In this document: piece by piece, positions 20,076 to 34,416 of the stretch | How the letters are laid out: each line of letters starts with the position of its first letter | How positions within the stretch are numbered: the stretch's first letter is position 1 | Program-made: the position numbers and the translations under genes | Notes under the pieces: model-generated | Databases searched by the model: none | The model's input: only the letters and a program-made list of their open reading frames with translations | What the model was told of the DNA's origin: nothing | Assembly: GCF_022605165.1 (NCBI RefSeq) | Contig: NC_063074.1 | Location: 2,197,501 to 2,261,500 of the forward strand | DNA length: 64,000 nt | Direction: 5' to 3' | From: Purpureocillium takamizusanense | Taxonomy: Eukaryota; Ascomycota; Sordariomycetes; Hypocreales; Ophiocordycipitaceae

Positions 20076-23000
20076 ATGGGCAAGCGGGCTTCCAATGGTG
20101 GCACCGACGGCGCAGCCGCCTTTCGCAAGCGCCAGAAACTCGCCCATGAGGCTCCCTCGTCCGAAGACATCGAGTCGAGCGATCAGCTGAGGCGCCTGCT
20201 GGCCTTCGACCAAGATCTACGACGGGCCCGACATGGTGAACTTTGACTCCGATTCAAACTCTGTGCCGGCATACAATTGACTTCTAATTAGGACTTCAAT
20301 CGTTCAAGAAGCTTCTCGACGAAGCCATCGCTGGCGACGGCGACCGCAAAGCCAAGCTGGCTATCCTGCAGCAGTATCTCGAGACGGTGAAGCCCAAGGA
20401 CGCCGCAGACAACGATGACGCTGTATTTCTCGGCGATGTAATGGAGATGTGGTCCTTTGCGGCTCAGGTCAACGACGACGGCGTCATGTCGTCCGTCGCC
20501 GTTGTCCTCGCTCTGCTCCTCCAAGCCGTCTCTGAACATCTCCATCTTGTCTCCCATGGCCTCGGAATTTGCCGTACCCTCCTTCAAGAGCGGCAGCTCA
20601 AGTCTCTGTCCAGAAACCTGTCGGCTGAGAAGGGGAAGGGCTTCGTCATCTCGCCCACACTGCGCCTGCTGCGGGAGGCAGTCTGCCTGGACGGTGGCGC
20701 CTACGCCAGAAGGATTGTCCGCGAGAGGTCCTACACGTTCGCGTCTCTGGGGCGCAATCTCGAGATAGGTCACACTGGTGACGGGCAAGAAGACTTGCGG
20801 CGAGCGTCCGTCCGAACCAACGCCCTGAGGTTCTTCCTCAGCTGCCTCAAATATCTGCACCCGGAAGGGCGGAGAGAGCTGCTCTCACAAAGGGAACTCC
20901 TGTCCCATCTTACGTACATGATCAAGGGCGATCCGCCATACCTTGTCATCGAGATTCTTGACACTCTCAAAGCTTATGTCCTGGCTGAGACCAAGATTCC
21001 CCGAGATGTCAAGTTCAAGAGTTTCAATACGAAATCACTCCTGCGGTTCCTCGCACTCTATAACTACTCATCACCAACCAATAGCCCGGACGATCGAGAC
21101 GCTGTCATCGAAAAGGCCCATCAATTTCTAATGTATGTATGCACAACGCCGGTTGCCGGCGTTCTATATCCATACAAGGGTTTGTATCCCAAGGAGTCAG
21201 ACGAGGAAACGGCAAGCCGCTCGTCCAAAGGGCAGGTTGGTGCTGCCACTGACTCCTGGGAGGGGCGGTTTCAACAAGGCATTCCGGTATTCAACTTTGT
21301 CTTGTCCGAGTTTGCCGCCAAACTGCGTCCGTGGTCCAGCTTGAAGCACAGCGAGCTTCTCGTGGCCATGTTTACTGCCGCCCCGGAGCTCATAGCCGAC
21401 TACTTCTACAACAACCGATCTTTCACCTTTGAGCCGAAACTGTCCATGACATGGATCGGATATGCCGCCTTCCTCTTTAGCACCATGACTTTACCGCTCC
21501 TCCCTGCATTCGGAGACCCCTTGCGCTACGCAAACCTGCCGCCGCCTACCTCTGTTCTTCTTGATAACATTCTTCCGCCAGCAATCAACGAGAAGGTTCT
21601 CGTGCGGTGTCTGTCGCCCAAGTCCCATCTCACAGCCTTCTTTGCCACAAGGATTCTTGTCGCCGCGCTGGAGAAGCTCAAAGCCGCGGTCGTGATGCTC
21701 CAGAGCAGCTCGTCCCGAAGCCACAGCACTCTTTGGTCCACAGCTGTGCGGCGCTTGGTTGACGCATTTTGCCAGCGAATTCCAGACATGAAGGAGGTTG
21801 TTCGTTGCTACAAAAGCATTCCACCCGAGAATGTCTTGCAAAGAGCCCTAGCGAGCCGGTCGCTGCGCTTATACTACGAGGTGATTCCCCGAGTGGCTCT
21901 CGCCGCAAACTTCGACGTCTCTCCCTTGTTCGTGGACATCCTCAAGTCCATACATCAAGACAATCATGGGGCTGGCACCAAAGCTTTGGCCACAATGGAA
22001 CTCGAAAACCTTGTATCCATTGCTAGCTATTCGCCTGGCATGAGATGGTTCACAAAGGTTGAGGGTCTTGGGCAGGGCACGTCATTGTCAGCCTTTACCG
22101 CGCTTCTGCGACTGCTGTGTGATGGCGATCGTGACAGTCCCGAGGACCAATTAAAGGAGACACTATCCGACGTTGCAATCGAGAATCAGCTTGTTTCAAA
22201 GTCAGCGGGGTTGCAGCCTTTACTCAGGGCTCTGCAATGCACGGCCGAAGATGCAAAGGTCAAGGACATGAGTTGCGTGTGGTCTTTACTCGACAATTGC
22301 ATAAATCGATGTGCCACATCACCCATCAAGTACCTGGATCAGCTTCAGAGCTATTCGGCGGACGATACCGGCTCGGCCGAAGCTCACGTATCACTACTAA
22401 GTGTTGCCCTGGTTGAGCAGACGCCATACGCAACAGATGCCGCGGACCACAACACAGCTCGCACTCTTGGGCGGTTTCTGTCTTTGTATTTCAGTGCATG
22501 TCACCTCTGGGACGGAAGTGGAGCACTTTCAGCGGTGTTGCATGAGAAAGTTGGCGAGCACATGACGTCCAAAAAGGTCAAGCTCTCGGCTATCAGCAAC
22601 AAAGCGGACGTTGAAAGATTGCAAAAGGCTGGCACCGTGTCGACGCCCAGAGCAGTCGCTGGTCACATCGTGGACAGCGACTCGTCCACTATGAAGGATG
22701 TCTCATTGCAGGAGATGCTGCAAGCCCCTTTGATGGAGGCTGGCGATGCTGGCGCTCTCGTAAAGTGGGCATCGAAGAGCGTTGAGGATTTCGTGGAAGA
22801 TGGATGGGCTGCGAATCTTGTGCGCCTTCTGTCGTCGGAACACACGAGCATCCGCAAGGAAGCACTCGTCAACATCTTAAAGATGGCTGCACAGATCAAA
22901 GAGTCGTCGTATGAGGAAAAGACACAGATGTGGCTGCTCCTGTCGGAGGTTGCCGAGTCTTCGAGAGCGCAGCTCGAAGTCGGGCCAGTTCCCTCGGCCT

Positions 23001-23548
23001 TCGTGGCTTTTACTGTCCACTCCATCGACATCTTGAGAAACCCGCTGCATCCGCTATACCCAAAAGTCAATTCCTTTCTGACGCGCAGCCCGGTGTGGTC
23101 GCTGGAAAAGCTACCGCTTGCGCACGACATTCTTCACGGGGAGCCCTCGGAAGACGACAAGTATTACGCGGAGCTCGCGTGGCTCCTGACCTACCTCTTG
23201 GACAGCCTAAGAACACCGTTCGATCTGGGCGTCTTCCACAAGAAAAAGTGGTTCGAAAAGATCCTTGCGCTGGGCAGCAATCCGTATCTGAGGTCCCATC
23301 TGCGGACGAGGATTCTCAAGATTATATACAGGGTCACATGCATCGAGGCGGGCAGCACCACTCTCGTGACAAGGTTTGGGGTCATGAGCTGGCTAGATGC
23401 CCAGCGAGCAGCCTGCGCCGTCGAGGATGAGGCTGCGGTGTTCAGGCGGCTGATTCAGAGGGTCTGGGAGACGTGCGACCAGCAACGCGTCACGGCTTGG
23501 AGTAACGGCGGCATCGTCAAGGCATTTGGGGCGCTTTTAGCGGCCTAG
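20076..23548 (+). CDS. URB1: Nucleolar pre-ribosomal-associated protein Urb1 (Npa1)
   Basis: Two exons: 20076-20235 and 20292-23548; 1138 aa. The 56-nt intron has donor GTGAAC and acceptor TTAG, and phase 1 restores the long frame, giving an N-terminus MGKRASNGGTDGAAAFRKRQK that reads as a nucleolar-localisation signal. The rest is an all-helical, HEAT-like repeat scaffold with no catalytic motif. Helical segments such as LRLLREAVCLDGGAYARRI and LRFFLSCLKYLHPEGRRELL match the URB1 N-terminal domain (roughly residues 110-470); the C-terminal third (about 850-1050, including LVRLLSSEHTSIRKEALVNIL) matches the URB1 C-terminal domain. Urb1 works with Urb2, Dbp6, Nop8 and Rsa3 in early 60S subunit assembly in the nucleolus. 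Yeast Urb1 is longer (about 1760 aa), so this is a compact version. It converges on the chitin synthase gene. Confidence 0.88.
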
Positions 23549-24365
23549 TTACATGGAGATGTGAAAATGGAAACGAGACTACAATATCCAAGGGCCTCGG
23601 TCCCCGACGTGACCCTACATAAATTGCTTGCCGCCCCGTTGACCTTGGTGGGTGTGATTACATGTTCTCGAGTGAGAGTGATTGACGCGCCAGCATACGA
23701 AGTAGATACCTGTCAGCCACTCGACCCTGCTGAGTTTGCTCACGTCTTCCAAGTCCCACGGAGGCTCATGTTCGGATGCCCAGATTGTAAGCATTTACAA
23801 TCGCAACGCAACATCCATCTTTACCTAGGCATGTCCAAGCACGCGGGGGGCATGCCAAACATGCAGAAGAAATTAAAACCAGAAATGGAGAAATAAGGGC
23901 AGCCGGGCGGCTCACGGCACCTCGCGGGCGGTGCAGACCGCGGGCGTTGGTACCAATAAGGACACCACCGCACGGCTCCTCGAGGGCATCAGTCCCCCCC
24001 AAGTCACCAGTCGTGGGCAGGCAGGGCAGGTAAATCAAGAGGCTTGTTCCATTACACTGCTATGTCTGTCTGTACAGTTCGACCCCTAAGCCGAGGAACA
24101 CCTGATATATTACCCCGTGTGCAAACGCTTCGTGCCCGTTCGACCCGTCCCATCAATGTTGGTGTGGAAATCCCGCTCCACTCAAAGAATGCACCGACAG
24201 CCTAGCAGAGATTATGCAGAGTATATGCGAGCTATCCAGACAGTCTCAGTGATGCAGCCAAGATGAGCTGGCAAATAAACGAGTCTCGTTCGCCAACGAC
24301 TCCTAAATAACAAAAAATATCGCAGTATACGCCCAAACAGGCCATGCATGTCGTTGCCTGCCCGC
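23549..24365. other. Convergent 3' intergenic region
   Basis: Between the 3' ends of URB1 and the class V chitin synthase gene. No gene; short open frames only. Some AT-rich sequence around 24,290-24,330 would suit polyadenylation signals. Confidence 0.5.
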
Positions 24366-27300
24366 TTAAAGCTGGCCAGAAAGAAGAGCCTCAGTTGCTG
24401 CAGGGAATAGTCAGCTTCCATTTCAGACAAGGTATTTTACAGGGCGGAGGGACACGTACCACTGTTGATGTAGGCTCGCTTCGCGTCCAGGGGCACATCG
24501 AAACGGCGCTCAAGCTCCTGCTTGATGCCCTTCTTTGTCACCGTCATGAGGTCCGCTGTCTTGAGGATGTCACGGATCTCGGCCAGAAGCGCATCGTCGC
24601 TCGGCAAGCCGACCATGTCCTCGGGGCTGAAGAACTGGGAGCCGCCAAAGTGGCTCATGCGATTGCCGCCCATCTCTGATGCTGCCAGTGACATGCGCGA
24701 GACGTTGCGAGAGTCATACGGCAGTTGCTGCATCGATGGATGTGCGGCGAAGCCAGTCGTCGAATCCGGCCGACTGGGGAAGGCGTACTCGGACACGGCC
24801 ACGGGGGCCTTAGTGCCGTAGCTGAAGCCCGAGATCTCGGAGCGGGTATCGTCTCGCGACGTCTGCGTCTCCCAGAGCTCTGCCTGGTACTCTTCCCACT
24901 TTTTGCGCGGGATCGAGTTGGGATCAAACTTGCCCTCATCGGTGACAACGACCTTCTTTCCGTTCTCGCCGGCGACCACACGCGTGTTACCCCAGTTGAA
25001 GTCGTCCATGTGCCAGAAGGCATACAACGGGAGACCAAAGCTGAAGACGGGTATAGCAAGCACGTACAGTATCATCCAGCCGACCATTTCCCACTTCCGG
25101 CGCAGGATGAAGATGATAGCCTGTAGACCGTAAATGGCGCCGAGGAGGATGAAGGCCGTGATGGGCACAACCGTAGCCTTTGTCGCGACGAGAACAATCA
25201 GGTAGATGATGTAAGCAATCGTGACCGGCTGAACGATAGTGCTGAGCAAGTCAATAAAGACGATGAAACGCATGCTGAAGCAGCAGAAACCACAGAGCTG
25301 ATTCATCGGGATCAGCTCGATCAAGTTGTGCACAGTCGAGTTGATCCAGCGGCGTCGCTGGGACAGAAAGACCTTCCAAGAATCCGGTGCAATGGTCCAG
25401 GCATGAGCCGAGAACAGGTACTTGGTCTTATACTTGGAATGATACTTGAGAAGCAGCGTCGTCAGGTAGCGATCCTCGCCCAGGTGCAGCAGGTTCTTCA
25501 TGTGAAGGGTGTCCACGCGAATCGTGGCATACGACTCGACGACCTCGCGGCTGACAAACAGCGGCTTGCCCGTCTCGGCAGCCCGAATCCGATACATGGA
25601 GAAACAGCCGGGTAAGCAGGTGACTGAACCGAAAAGACTCTCAAAGGCTTTAGACAAGTTATGCGAGATGTAGTATTCGTAGACTTGAATCATGGTGATG
25701 AAGGACGACTTAGCATTCGTCAAGGCTGTCTCGCCGCAACACGCAATGAGGCGAGTGTCGTTGAGGAAGGCGGCCACCATGCGCGTAGCTGAATCGGGTG
25801 CAACGACCGTGTCCGCGTCGATCTGGAACATAAACTCATAGAAAGTCGGGTTGACGCCGATGATGTTGCGGATCTGATGGTACATCTCCAGCTCCAGCGG
25901 GCTCATGGGGAGGTTGTAGTGGACGCGGTTTAGGAATCGCATGAGAATCATCTGCGAATCTCGCTTGCCGCGGTTGCCAGGGCGGGCGACTTCAGACGGC
26001 TTGCCGACCTTGACGATGACCATGAACGGAACAATGTGTCCCTGAACCTCGTAGAGACCCGAGTAGACCTTGCCCATGTTGTGCTGCTTCTGGCCCTCAC
26101 CGAGAGATTCAAAGCTCAGCGGTTCAGGGTCAACGCTCTCCGATACACCAAGAATATCAAGCACAATTCGGGGCGTCGGTCTATCGTTGCCCTGACCGAT
26201 AATCATGCCGTCACAGACAACAACCAGGAGTTTGCGCTTGTCGTCGTAGCGCATCCTGGCGGCTGAGTCAATGGCACGACGAAGCGACTCTTCGTCCTCC
26301 GTATACGCCGGGATTTGACACAGCACGAACTTATCGAGGTTCTCCGGCAAGTTCTTGCCTCCAAATTGGAGCGCAGCAAAGAACTTGAAAGCAATGACGG
26401 ACGCCAGAAGGACAGACACAGCCAGCACGAGGTACTCGGCAAACTTGCAGCGCGTCGAGTTTCTTGTGTCGACGTCGCCGACATAAAACAGGTGGTCCAG
26501 GCAGGTCATCATCCTATTCTTCACTTCGGGGCTGATCGTCAACGAATTCCAGAACTTGGTAATGTCGTCTCCAGCCCTCAACTGGAAAAGTGATACGACT
26601 GCTTGATCCATGAACTGGGTTTGGCTAACGTCGTCGTCGAGCTTCTCCCCAGGCTTGGCGCGCATCTTGCGCCCACCAGTAAGGTACGTCGTCATATCGT
26701 ATACTTTGCTGTTCAAGATAACAATCGACTGCTGCTTCTGGCTGAGCTTCTGCACATACTCGGGCGAGTAACCAATCTTGCCTGCACCCCAGTTTCCTCG
26801 GAGTGTCAGTAGACTCTCGAGATACCAGTCAGGACGACTGTCGTTGGTGAAGTGACGAAAGTCGTGGTACTGGGCGTTGAGGTCCTGCATGTTGATGAGA
26901 CTTGGTGAGCCGGTGAAGTTGGTATTCTTGTAGTCCAGGGTCACCTGGGGGCTGACAGAGCCAGTGGCGCCCTGGCACAGCGCGGAAACCTGAATCGGGA
27001 ACAACGAGCTGACGTCTTTCCCAGCGTATTTCAGCAAGGGTGCCGTGCCCAGGAAGGGCGGGTAGTGCGATTTTGCGAAAGCACCCAGGTCGATGACATA
27101 GCCACGGATGGATACGAAGGCGCTGTTGCCACCTTTTCCATCATGCGAGGATAGTTCTTGGGCGCTGTAGACGTTCTGCTTGGGGCAGATGAGCATCGGG
27201 AAGACGACAATAAAGAAGGCAGCGACCAAGCAAAGGAACCAGATGAGCATATTGATGGCCACCTTTTCCCTCCATGCCATACGGACGTCCTTGCGAGGCA

Positions 27301-30081
27301 TGCGTCCGAGCCAGCGAATGAGGAAGTCGGGGATGAACCAGGTCAAGAGGTATACGGTGAAGACCCAACGCTTGCGGCTGGGGCTGTCTTTGAACTCCTC
27401 CACTTCCTCGAGCTTCTTTTCGTTGCCGCGCTCCGCCATTTGCTCGCGAGTGTCGAAGTTCTTGAACATGTCGCCAGCTCCCAGTGCCGAAGCGCCAGCT
27501 TCGGACCGTGCGTCGTCCGAGCCACCGAAGTACCCCATCTTTCCCTTCTCGCCGTACATGAGAGGGGTGGTGCCGGCGGATAAGAGCTGTTCTTTGGACG
27601 CACCATAGACATGATGGGCTTCGCCTGGCGTGAGGCCGTCGCCTCCATCAGCATCGGATGACGCACCAAAGCGACCGGTCATTGTGCTTCCCTTCTCGGA
27701 GAGGTGGGCAATCTCCATCCAACAACGCTCGCTTAGGAAGACACCGGTAGCGCCGACCTGCACCTCGTTGCTTGGCCATCGCTTCTCATCGATTACCATC
27801 TCGACGCGCTCGCGTTCACTGCCCACGAGAATGGTTTCTGCGTCGGCCATCCCGAGAAACTCTCCGAACGGGAGGAACAGGCTAAAATCGGCTGAGCGCA
27901 ATCGCTGGCTGATCTCAGCGATGCCAAAGGTTTGCACCTGAGTGCGAACGCATTTGCTGTCAAATTGGTTGGCAATGCGACGATCATTGGGTTTCAAGCA
28001 GAAGACGAAGTAGGCGTTCGTGCCGGGGTCGGTTACAGCCTTCTGCAAGTTGTCGAGGGAGGCGAGGAACTGGCCAGAGGCGCCTTGTTCGGTTGGCTTG
28101 TTGGCGCCTCCGGTCCTGGTACTTTTGGTGTCGCTCTCCTGCTCTAGCTGATCCATGGCCGCCTGTTGCCGCCGCTGGGCCGCGGCGGCTGCGATGCGGC
28201 CTCCGCGACCGCCCTTCCGTGTAAAGACACTCGGGGCACGCATGGGTTTGGAGCTGATCGTCGCCTGCATGACCGTGGTGCGCTCGTGGGGATGTGATAT
28301 GGTCTGAAGCGCCTCTTGGCCAAAGAGCCGAGCAACAAACTCGCTCTTGGTCGAATTGAACATGTTGAGCAAATCGACGGAGACGACTTCGCCGTTTTCC
28401 TCTATCAAACCCCTTGTGGGGTAATCCACCTCACCAGCAAAATGCTTGATAGTGAAGGAGGCAGCCGTGTTCTCGGTCAGGAAATTGCTGCCCGGTAGCC
28501 TCGCGGTGGACGAGCTGACCTCGATGGCCGGGTTCTTGCCTTCAAAGCGCTTTCGAAGGCTCTCGAGGAGCTGGACGTCGGTCCTGTTGCGCCGAGTCTG
28601 GTCGTCCAAGATGCTCAAGAGGCCGTTGCCAGACTTGAGCAGACCCTTGACAGCATCCGAGTTGTCGAAATAGCTGGTCGGAGCGACACCAACCTCCTCA
28701 GATTCGAGCATTTCTGCCTTGCGATCAAAAAAGTTGTGCAGCGTCATATTGTAGACGGCCTCAGTGGCCGCGTTGGTCAACAGCTGATCCAGGGTTGAGC
28801 CAGTGGAGCTCTGTTGAGCAAAGCCGGGGAAGTCAACGATCGAGATGGTATTGGCGATTGACTCTTCGGGAGCACAAATGCGCTGGTTGGCACTTTCCAT
28901 GATCCAAGCCACCAAGAGGGAATAAAGCGTGCGTGCCAGCTCGTTTGCGTGGGAACGAGCGCCATTAGGATCCAACATAACGGTAACGCGCTCCTTTTGG
29001 ATCATCTTGGTCTTGTACCCCAGCGTGCTCTGAAGATCGCCGGTGCTGACACCCAAGAAAGCAGCAATTATGGCGAGGACATCCTTGTTCCTCACCGTCG
29101 TTGTGATGTTGCCGCCTTCGTGAGAAAAGCCGCCGCTGTCGTCGGCGGTAGCACTCGTATTACTGGTGGACTCGAACTCGAGCTGTCCCAGGTGGAGGAT
29201 ACTTGCCAAAATTTGGCAAATCTCGGCAATTTCGGCTCTGGGGAACTCGAGCTTCCTCAGCGCATTTTTGAAGAGCTGGAACCCCTCAGCATCATTGATA
29301 CCAACCTTGAGCTGAGTCGGATGGCCGAGATACTTCCACCGCTTGGACTCATCGAGACCAAGGTGCTGCTTTTCGGCATTGCTGGTGCCAGCCAGGAGGT
29401 AGTAGAGAATGTGGAAGTTTCGCTCTCCAGTCGGCACATCGGCAATCCGACTCCTCTCCAGGCGATGATCCAGCAGCTTGCCACCGATAAGGATCGGGCT
29501 GGTGGTGGCTGCAGTGTCATACTGGAGCTCGTAGAAGAGACCAGACTTGGAGGCGGTCGGGGTAGTTGCGGTCTTGGTCGTGGTGAGGGTGTCGAAGACA
29601 TAGGCGGCTAGAGAAAGCTTGGTGGAGAGTGGCGTGGACGACTTGTCGAGCAGAGCCGTAAGGACGTGGTTACGGACAGTCGATTTGCCAGAACCGGACT
29701 CGCCGCTGTAATGAACAGTGTCAGCAGGCACAACCCCTTTCAGACCGACTAAAGTAGTACACAGACGTACAGAAACATGATGGCCTGATTCTCTGACCGA
29801 TGGCCCAGCCGCAGCCAAGCGCGGTCGGCCAGGTCCTCGGCGCCGGCCATGGCGCTCCCAGCCTTGCCACCATCGGGGCCCTTGGTGGACGACGTGTACG
29901 TGTTCAGGCAGATAAGGCCATGTGAGGAGAGCCTAGCTGTAGGGAGCGACACGTGGAAGCGGCTGGCCAGGTGCCCGGTGATGTGCGTGTCGGATTGGAG
30001 ATGAGCCGGGAGCGATGGTAACGAGTGCTGGGTATGGGCGCCTCCGCTGCCGGCTCCCAGAGGCGGAAGGGTCGTGGCCAT
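24366..30081 (-). CDS. csmA: Class V chitin synthase with myosin motor domain
   Basis: Three exons on the minus strand: 30081-29771, 29705-24460, 24397-24366; 1862 aa. Introns: donors GTACGT and GTACGT, acceptors TTACAG and CTGCAG; the last 32-nt exon restores the family-typical end [11 protein letters not shown]. Order of domains: myosin motor-like domain (1 to about 780) with an intact P-loop GESGSGKS at 105-112; two TM helices at about 880-940; a cytochrome b5-like fold at about 960-1030; a further TM at about 1192; the chitin synthase catalytic domain at about 1190-1570 with [10 protein letters not shown] (about 1514) and QRRRW (about 1552); a cluster of C-terminal TM helices (about 1584-1667); and a DEK C-terminal-like domain at about 1795-1855. 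It polymerises UDP-GlcNAc into chitin at hyphal tips and septa; in relatives it is needed for wall strength and virulence. Divergent from csmB. Confidence 0.96.
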
Positions 30082-33000
30082 GATGGGCACGGGGTCGAGC
30101 AGGAGCTGCCCCTGGCGGTTCGCGGGGGTTGAAGTCGACAGCTATGCAGCGAACGTCTGAACGGCGGGATGATTAAACGCTTTGTCGGTCGTGGCAGCCG
30201 CGGGAGAGCTGGCAACGGCAGGTGGGCGTGCTGTGCGAACGAGTCGAGGCCCGGCGGTCGGTTTTGTTGTTGTAGTGGGACGATGGACGGAAGACGAAGC
30301 GAGCGTGGAAAGCGAGTGATGGGAGAAGAGGTAGGGAAAATGCACACGAGGCCAACGAACGGCACCGAAAAGCAAGATCCTCAACTCACACTGCAGAAGA
30401 AGAATTGTTGGAGTGGTGCAACTCTCGACAGGCTACCGGCTCACAGCCAGGAAAGGAGACGGATGTTTTCTTGGGTGAGAGGGGGTCAAACCCAGGCGTG
30501 CATACTAGTTGGGGTACGGCGGGCGAGACGGACCAGAGACGCAGTGCATTGGTGTGGTATAGGGGTGGTTACTGTGCACAGCACGGGCGACATGGCCACC
30601 TGCAGCAGCAGCCGCAGCCCAACTCGTACCTGCTAACGAGCACAGCCGCCCCCGGCAGTGCAACCCATTGAGCCCTTCAATCTGTACGAAGTACCTGGAC
30701 CGGCCTCGTACCTGTTGCGGGTTGTGCCCGTCAGGTGAGGTGGCACCCGACCGGACGCTCAATTGTGGCGAGCCGTCTGCGGTGGCATGTGCTGGACAGC
30801 CCGAGGCGCCGGCTGGTGCTAATGTGTGCGGATGGAATGGAAGCCAGTCCTGCCTGCCGTTCTGTACACGCCCACGGTGGCGCTCCTAACTCGAGGACGC
30901 GTCTCGTTGGCTTAGTTAGTCTGTTTACCTGTGCTACTACCTTACTACTAGGGTGCTGAGAAGAATGCATAGCGCGTGCTACGTGCAATGCGATTCTACA
31001 CCACGATGCTCGCCGCCTTCCTGACCATTTTCTCTCGCGTGTGTGTTCCCTCCCCCGGCCGTGTCCGTGGGGAAAGCTAAGGTGTACGATGGTCGAAGCG
31101 GCTCTCACTCGCATCCAGCGACGCCGAGGGCTGGGTCTTGGTGTGTCTGGGGGTCACCCGGCGATCGAGACCAAGCGTCAGGGGTCCCCCCTGCCGCCGC
31201 CAGTGGCAACCTGGAACCAGAGGCGGAACGCCCTACACCGTCACGGTCAGGCGGGACAACGATGGATGGCCAGCTGTCCGTGTGTGTGCTGTCACGGCTG
31301 ATTCATGTCGCGCGGCCCCGGCTTGAGACAGGTCTTGAGACAAGCGAGATGGACATTTGCGACGAGGGCCTGCTGAAAGCGTACAATGTACCTACGTAGC
31401 GTGGGTACAGTACATCGACGAACAGAAAGTCATGTCGCCGTCATCTCCCACTCCTTCATTCAAATGCTACCGACGTTCTCCCAGACATGCACCCATTCAT
31501 CGTCGTCGTCGCCGTCGGCCCGCCGCAGCTTGCAATACAAAATAAAATAAAAACCCGCGGCTGACCTGCAAGGAGCAGACGAGATTGATCCTACGCGCTG
31601 CTCCTACTAAGTTAGTGTTTATTTCCACCTCCTTTCCTCCGCCGGCTCCCCGGCATCACAGGCTGGCTGGCGATGCTAGCGCTGTTGGCTCGGCAGTCCA
31701 CGGGTGGCGTGCGTGCAGGGTTTGGTTTGCCAATAGGCCTTGGAGCTGGCCCTCGTCTCACTCGTTGGCCACTTGTTGCCCGTCCAGCGTGTGCATACAT
31801 ACTACATATGTACATAGGTAGCATGCTGTACAATTTACATGCATCATTCCCGTGCAGCTTCTTGTCTTTTTGCTTTTCGTCGTGGCGGCCCCTGGTCTTT
31901 CTTTGTTTTACGAAACCTTGATTCTGCGCTAGGCTCACTCCGAAAGGCGGGCGTGACAATGCACGGGGTTTGGCTTGCTTGTGGTTTAGTGCCTGATCGC
32001 GTTCTTTGCGTGCTCCAACCTCTGCATCATAGTACATAGATACATTAGTAGGTACTCCGTACTTGCCCGCATATAGGCAGGTGTGTAAGCCGCTATTCCG
32101 ACGCAGCGATTCGATTGACGATCGGGGCGCAGGCGATCGTCGTGCCCTGTGTCCAATCCCGTTTCCCAGCCAGACAGGCTTGTTGGCCCAGCACGCGTGC
32201 ATTTCAACGGCCTTGTCTGTGCAGTGTCTTTCTACTACGTACGAGGACCTCAGGGTAATTGAAAGGCGAGTCGATCGAGATGGAACGTGTTCGCCCAGCT
32301 CACAAGGCTCGTGCTCAGTGTCCCTGTCTCAGCACAAACTGAGCGCGCAAAAGAAGCACGGCACTGCCAGCTGGTCTTATCTACCCTGCAGGGAGGATGC
32401 TTTCTTTGTCTAGCAGCGCTTTGTTCGAAAGCGGCCTGGCGATGTGCAGGTGCAGCAGACCACTGTAGCTGTACTATGCTTCCTGGACAGCCAACACCAC
32501 GGCCAAGGTGCAGGAAGATTTCAAGGGGGACAGAAAATCAGGGAGTCGCTCCATTTCGTGATGGGGACCGAGGTGTAAAAAAAGCATCACAACGCATGAG
32601 GGTGGAGCCGTAGCCCGTGTGTGGACAATCGGGGACGGGATGAGCGGGATGCATTGGCTGTTCCGTCATGTTGCTCGAGCTGCACAGCGCGCGGCGGCGT
32701 CCAGCTGCATGTCCGTCACCAGGGCGGGTGCATGAGTGCCCCCGGCCGCCCACAACAAGCACGACGAACACGCACAAAAGCACAAGCGCACGCGAGGAGC
32801 GTCAACCCACCCACCTAACAACGCATGACGCGCGACCCCCCCCCCCGCCCCGCGATTGAGCTCCTGCTTCAATGCACTAACAGTCAGGGGGGGTGCCTCG
32901 CACAGCCTCAACCTCTGCTTCCAGAGCTCTGCTGGATACGAGCGGCCCCAGCCGCGGCCCTCAGCCAACGGAAAACTCTGCTCACTGCCTGCGGGAGACC

Positions 33001-34416
33001 GCCACAGCCCACCATCCTACCCACCATGAGGGGACCAAGCTTCGTATTCACTGACGCCTGGGTGGATAGATAGGTGGGTGGTGGATGGATGAATGGATGA
33101 ATATAGATTGCTGCGCCGGCCGACGCGCCCGGGAGGGGAGGTGGCTGCACCCAGTTGCGTCCATGGTCGATGATGCTGCCGCAGCTTCTGTCGCTGCCGA
33201 TGTCCTCTCCAGGCGAGACTGTCGTGAGAGTCCGGCATCACCGCCGCCCCTCGTGTCCGTCATCCACAGCATTACGCTCCGAGCGACCTCATTTCGTAAT
33301 AGTAGATACCCGGGTCATGTTCCCAGCCGGTCCCGCCCGGAGCAATATAATCGGCACGCCCGAGACTTTGCAAGCGTCGGGGCGGGTGAGGGGGTCCCAG
33401 TCCCAGCGATGAAAAAGCTGCGACAGGGGGGGGCGGTTGAGGCGCCCACTACCTTGATACTGAGCAGCTGCTCTAGGTACTACCAGTAGCACTATTGAAA
33501 GCGGTTGAGTGCCGCGGACAGGTGGTTGAGCCAACGATACAGGGCCCTCGTAGGGTGTCGTCAGAAGGGCCAGCGGTTTGCACCAGCTGTAGATCTGCAC
33601 TCAGGGCACCCTGACCAGGCCCAAGTCCAGGAGCTTGGCGCCACAACCACCGGCGCCGTCCGGGTCGCCACAGCGCCTCCAGCTGGAGCTAGCGGGGTGG
33701 CGGCCCCTGCTGCCCGAACCGACCCCAACCTGAGCCCACATCCTCTGGATGGACGGACAGTGGAGGCCCACGCACCCCCTGATGCTCCCGTCAGGCACTG
33801 GGACGGGCTGGTATGGACCATCAGGCTGCATCTTTGGACCATCCCGCTCGCCGTAGCCCTCTCAGACGTCCACTCTCGTACGTGCCGCTCCATCTCCTCC
33901 TCCACCAGGTCGACTGGCTGGCTGCTGAAGCCAACTTTCTCGCACGCCTTCGACATTGGCATTAACTTCCAGCAACGCGGCGGCGAGTGTTCGTCTCGAA
34001 AAGGTCTTGGCCTTCATCTCTCGCTTCACGTTGACGACGTGGTGGACTTGCTGCCTCACTCGCTTCGGCAGCTCCCATCGTTCCATCGTCCCATCGCTTA
34101 GCCATCTACCCCCCCCGTCTCTTGCTCGCCCGTGTCGGTCGTTTTTGCGTTGCAGAAAGGAGTCAAGGCATCTCCTCGTCTCTGGAACCAGCAAACTCAA
34201 CACTCAACCCCTCTTCGTCACCATCCGGCCTCTCGCCGGCCCACCCCTCGCCTTCATCGAACTGACTTCCGGCGTGCGCCCCTTTTCTTCGAACATTGTT
34301 GGCTGCGTCAGACGCAACAGGTTGACGGCGGCACCGAATACCCAGCAAACCAGCTCCTTCAGCCAAGTTTGTGATTGTTCGACGAGGGCATCACTGACCC
34401 TTCCGCGGTCGAAGCC
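30082..34416. promoter_or_regulatory. 4.3-kb shared upstream region of the csmA/csmB pair
   Basis: The two chitin synthase genes are transcribed away from each other across this stretch. No coding sequence is supported; overlapping frames are short. The part next to csmB (about 33,840-34,380) is pyrimidine-rich and ends in a probable 5' leader. An ACCCCCCCCCCCCC run lies at about 32,836-32,849 and GGTA/TACC micro-repeats occur (for example at 32,050 and 33,476). Long, conserved divergent promoters are known for this gene pair in other filamentous fungi, so co-regulation by cell-wall stress factors is likely, but I cannot point to specific binding sites. Confidence 0.6.

Noticed and set aside
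32836..32849. C run that looked like telomeric or quadruplex sequence
   Set aside because: A single homopolymer run in intergenic DNA; no TTAGGG-type repeats nearby.
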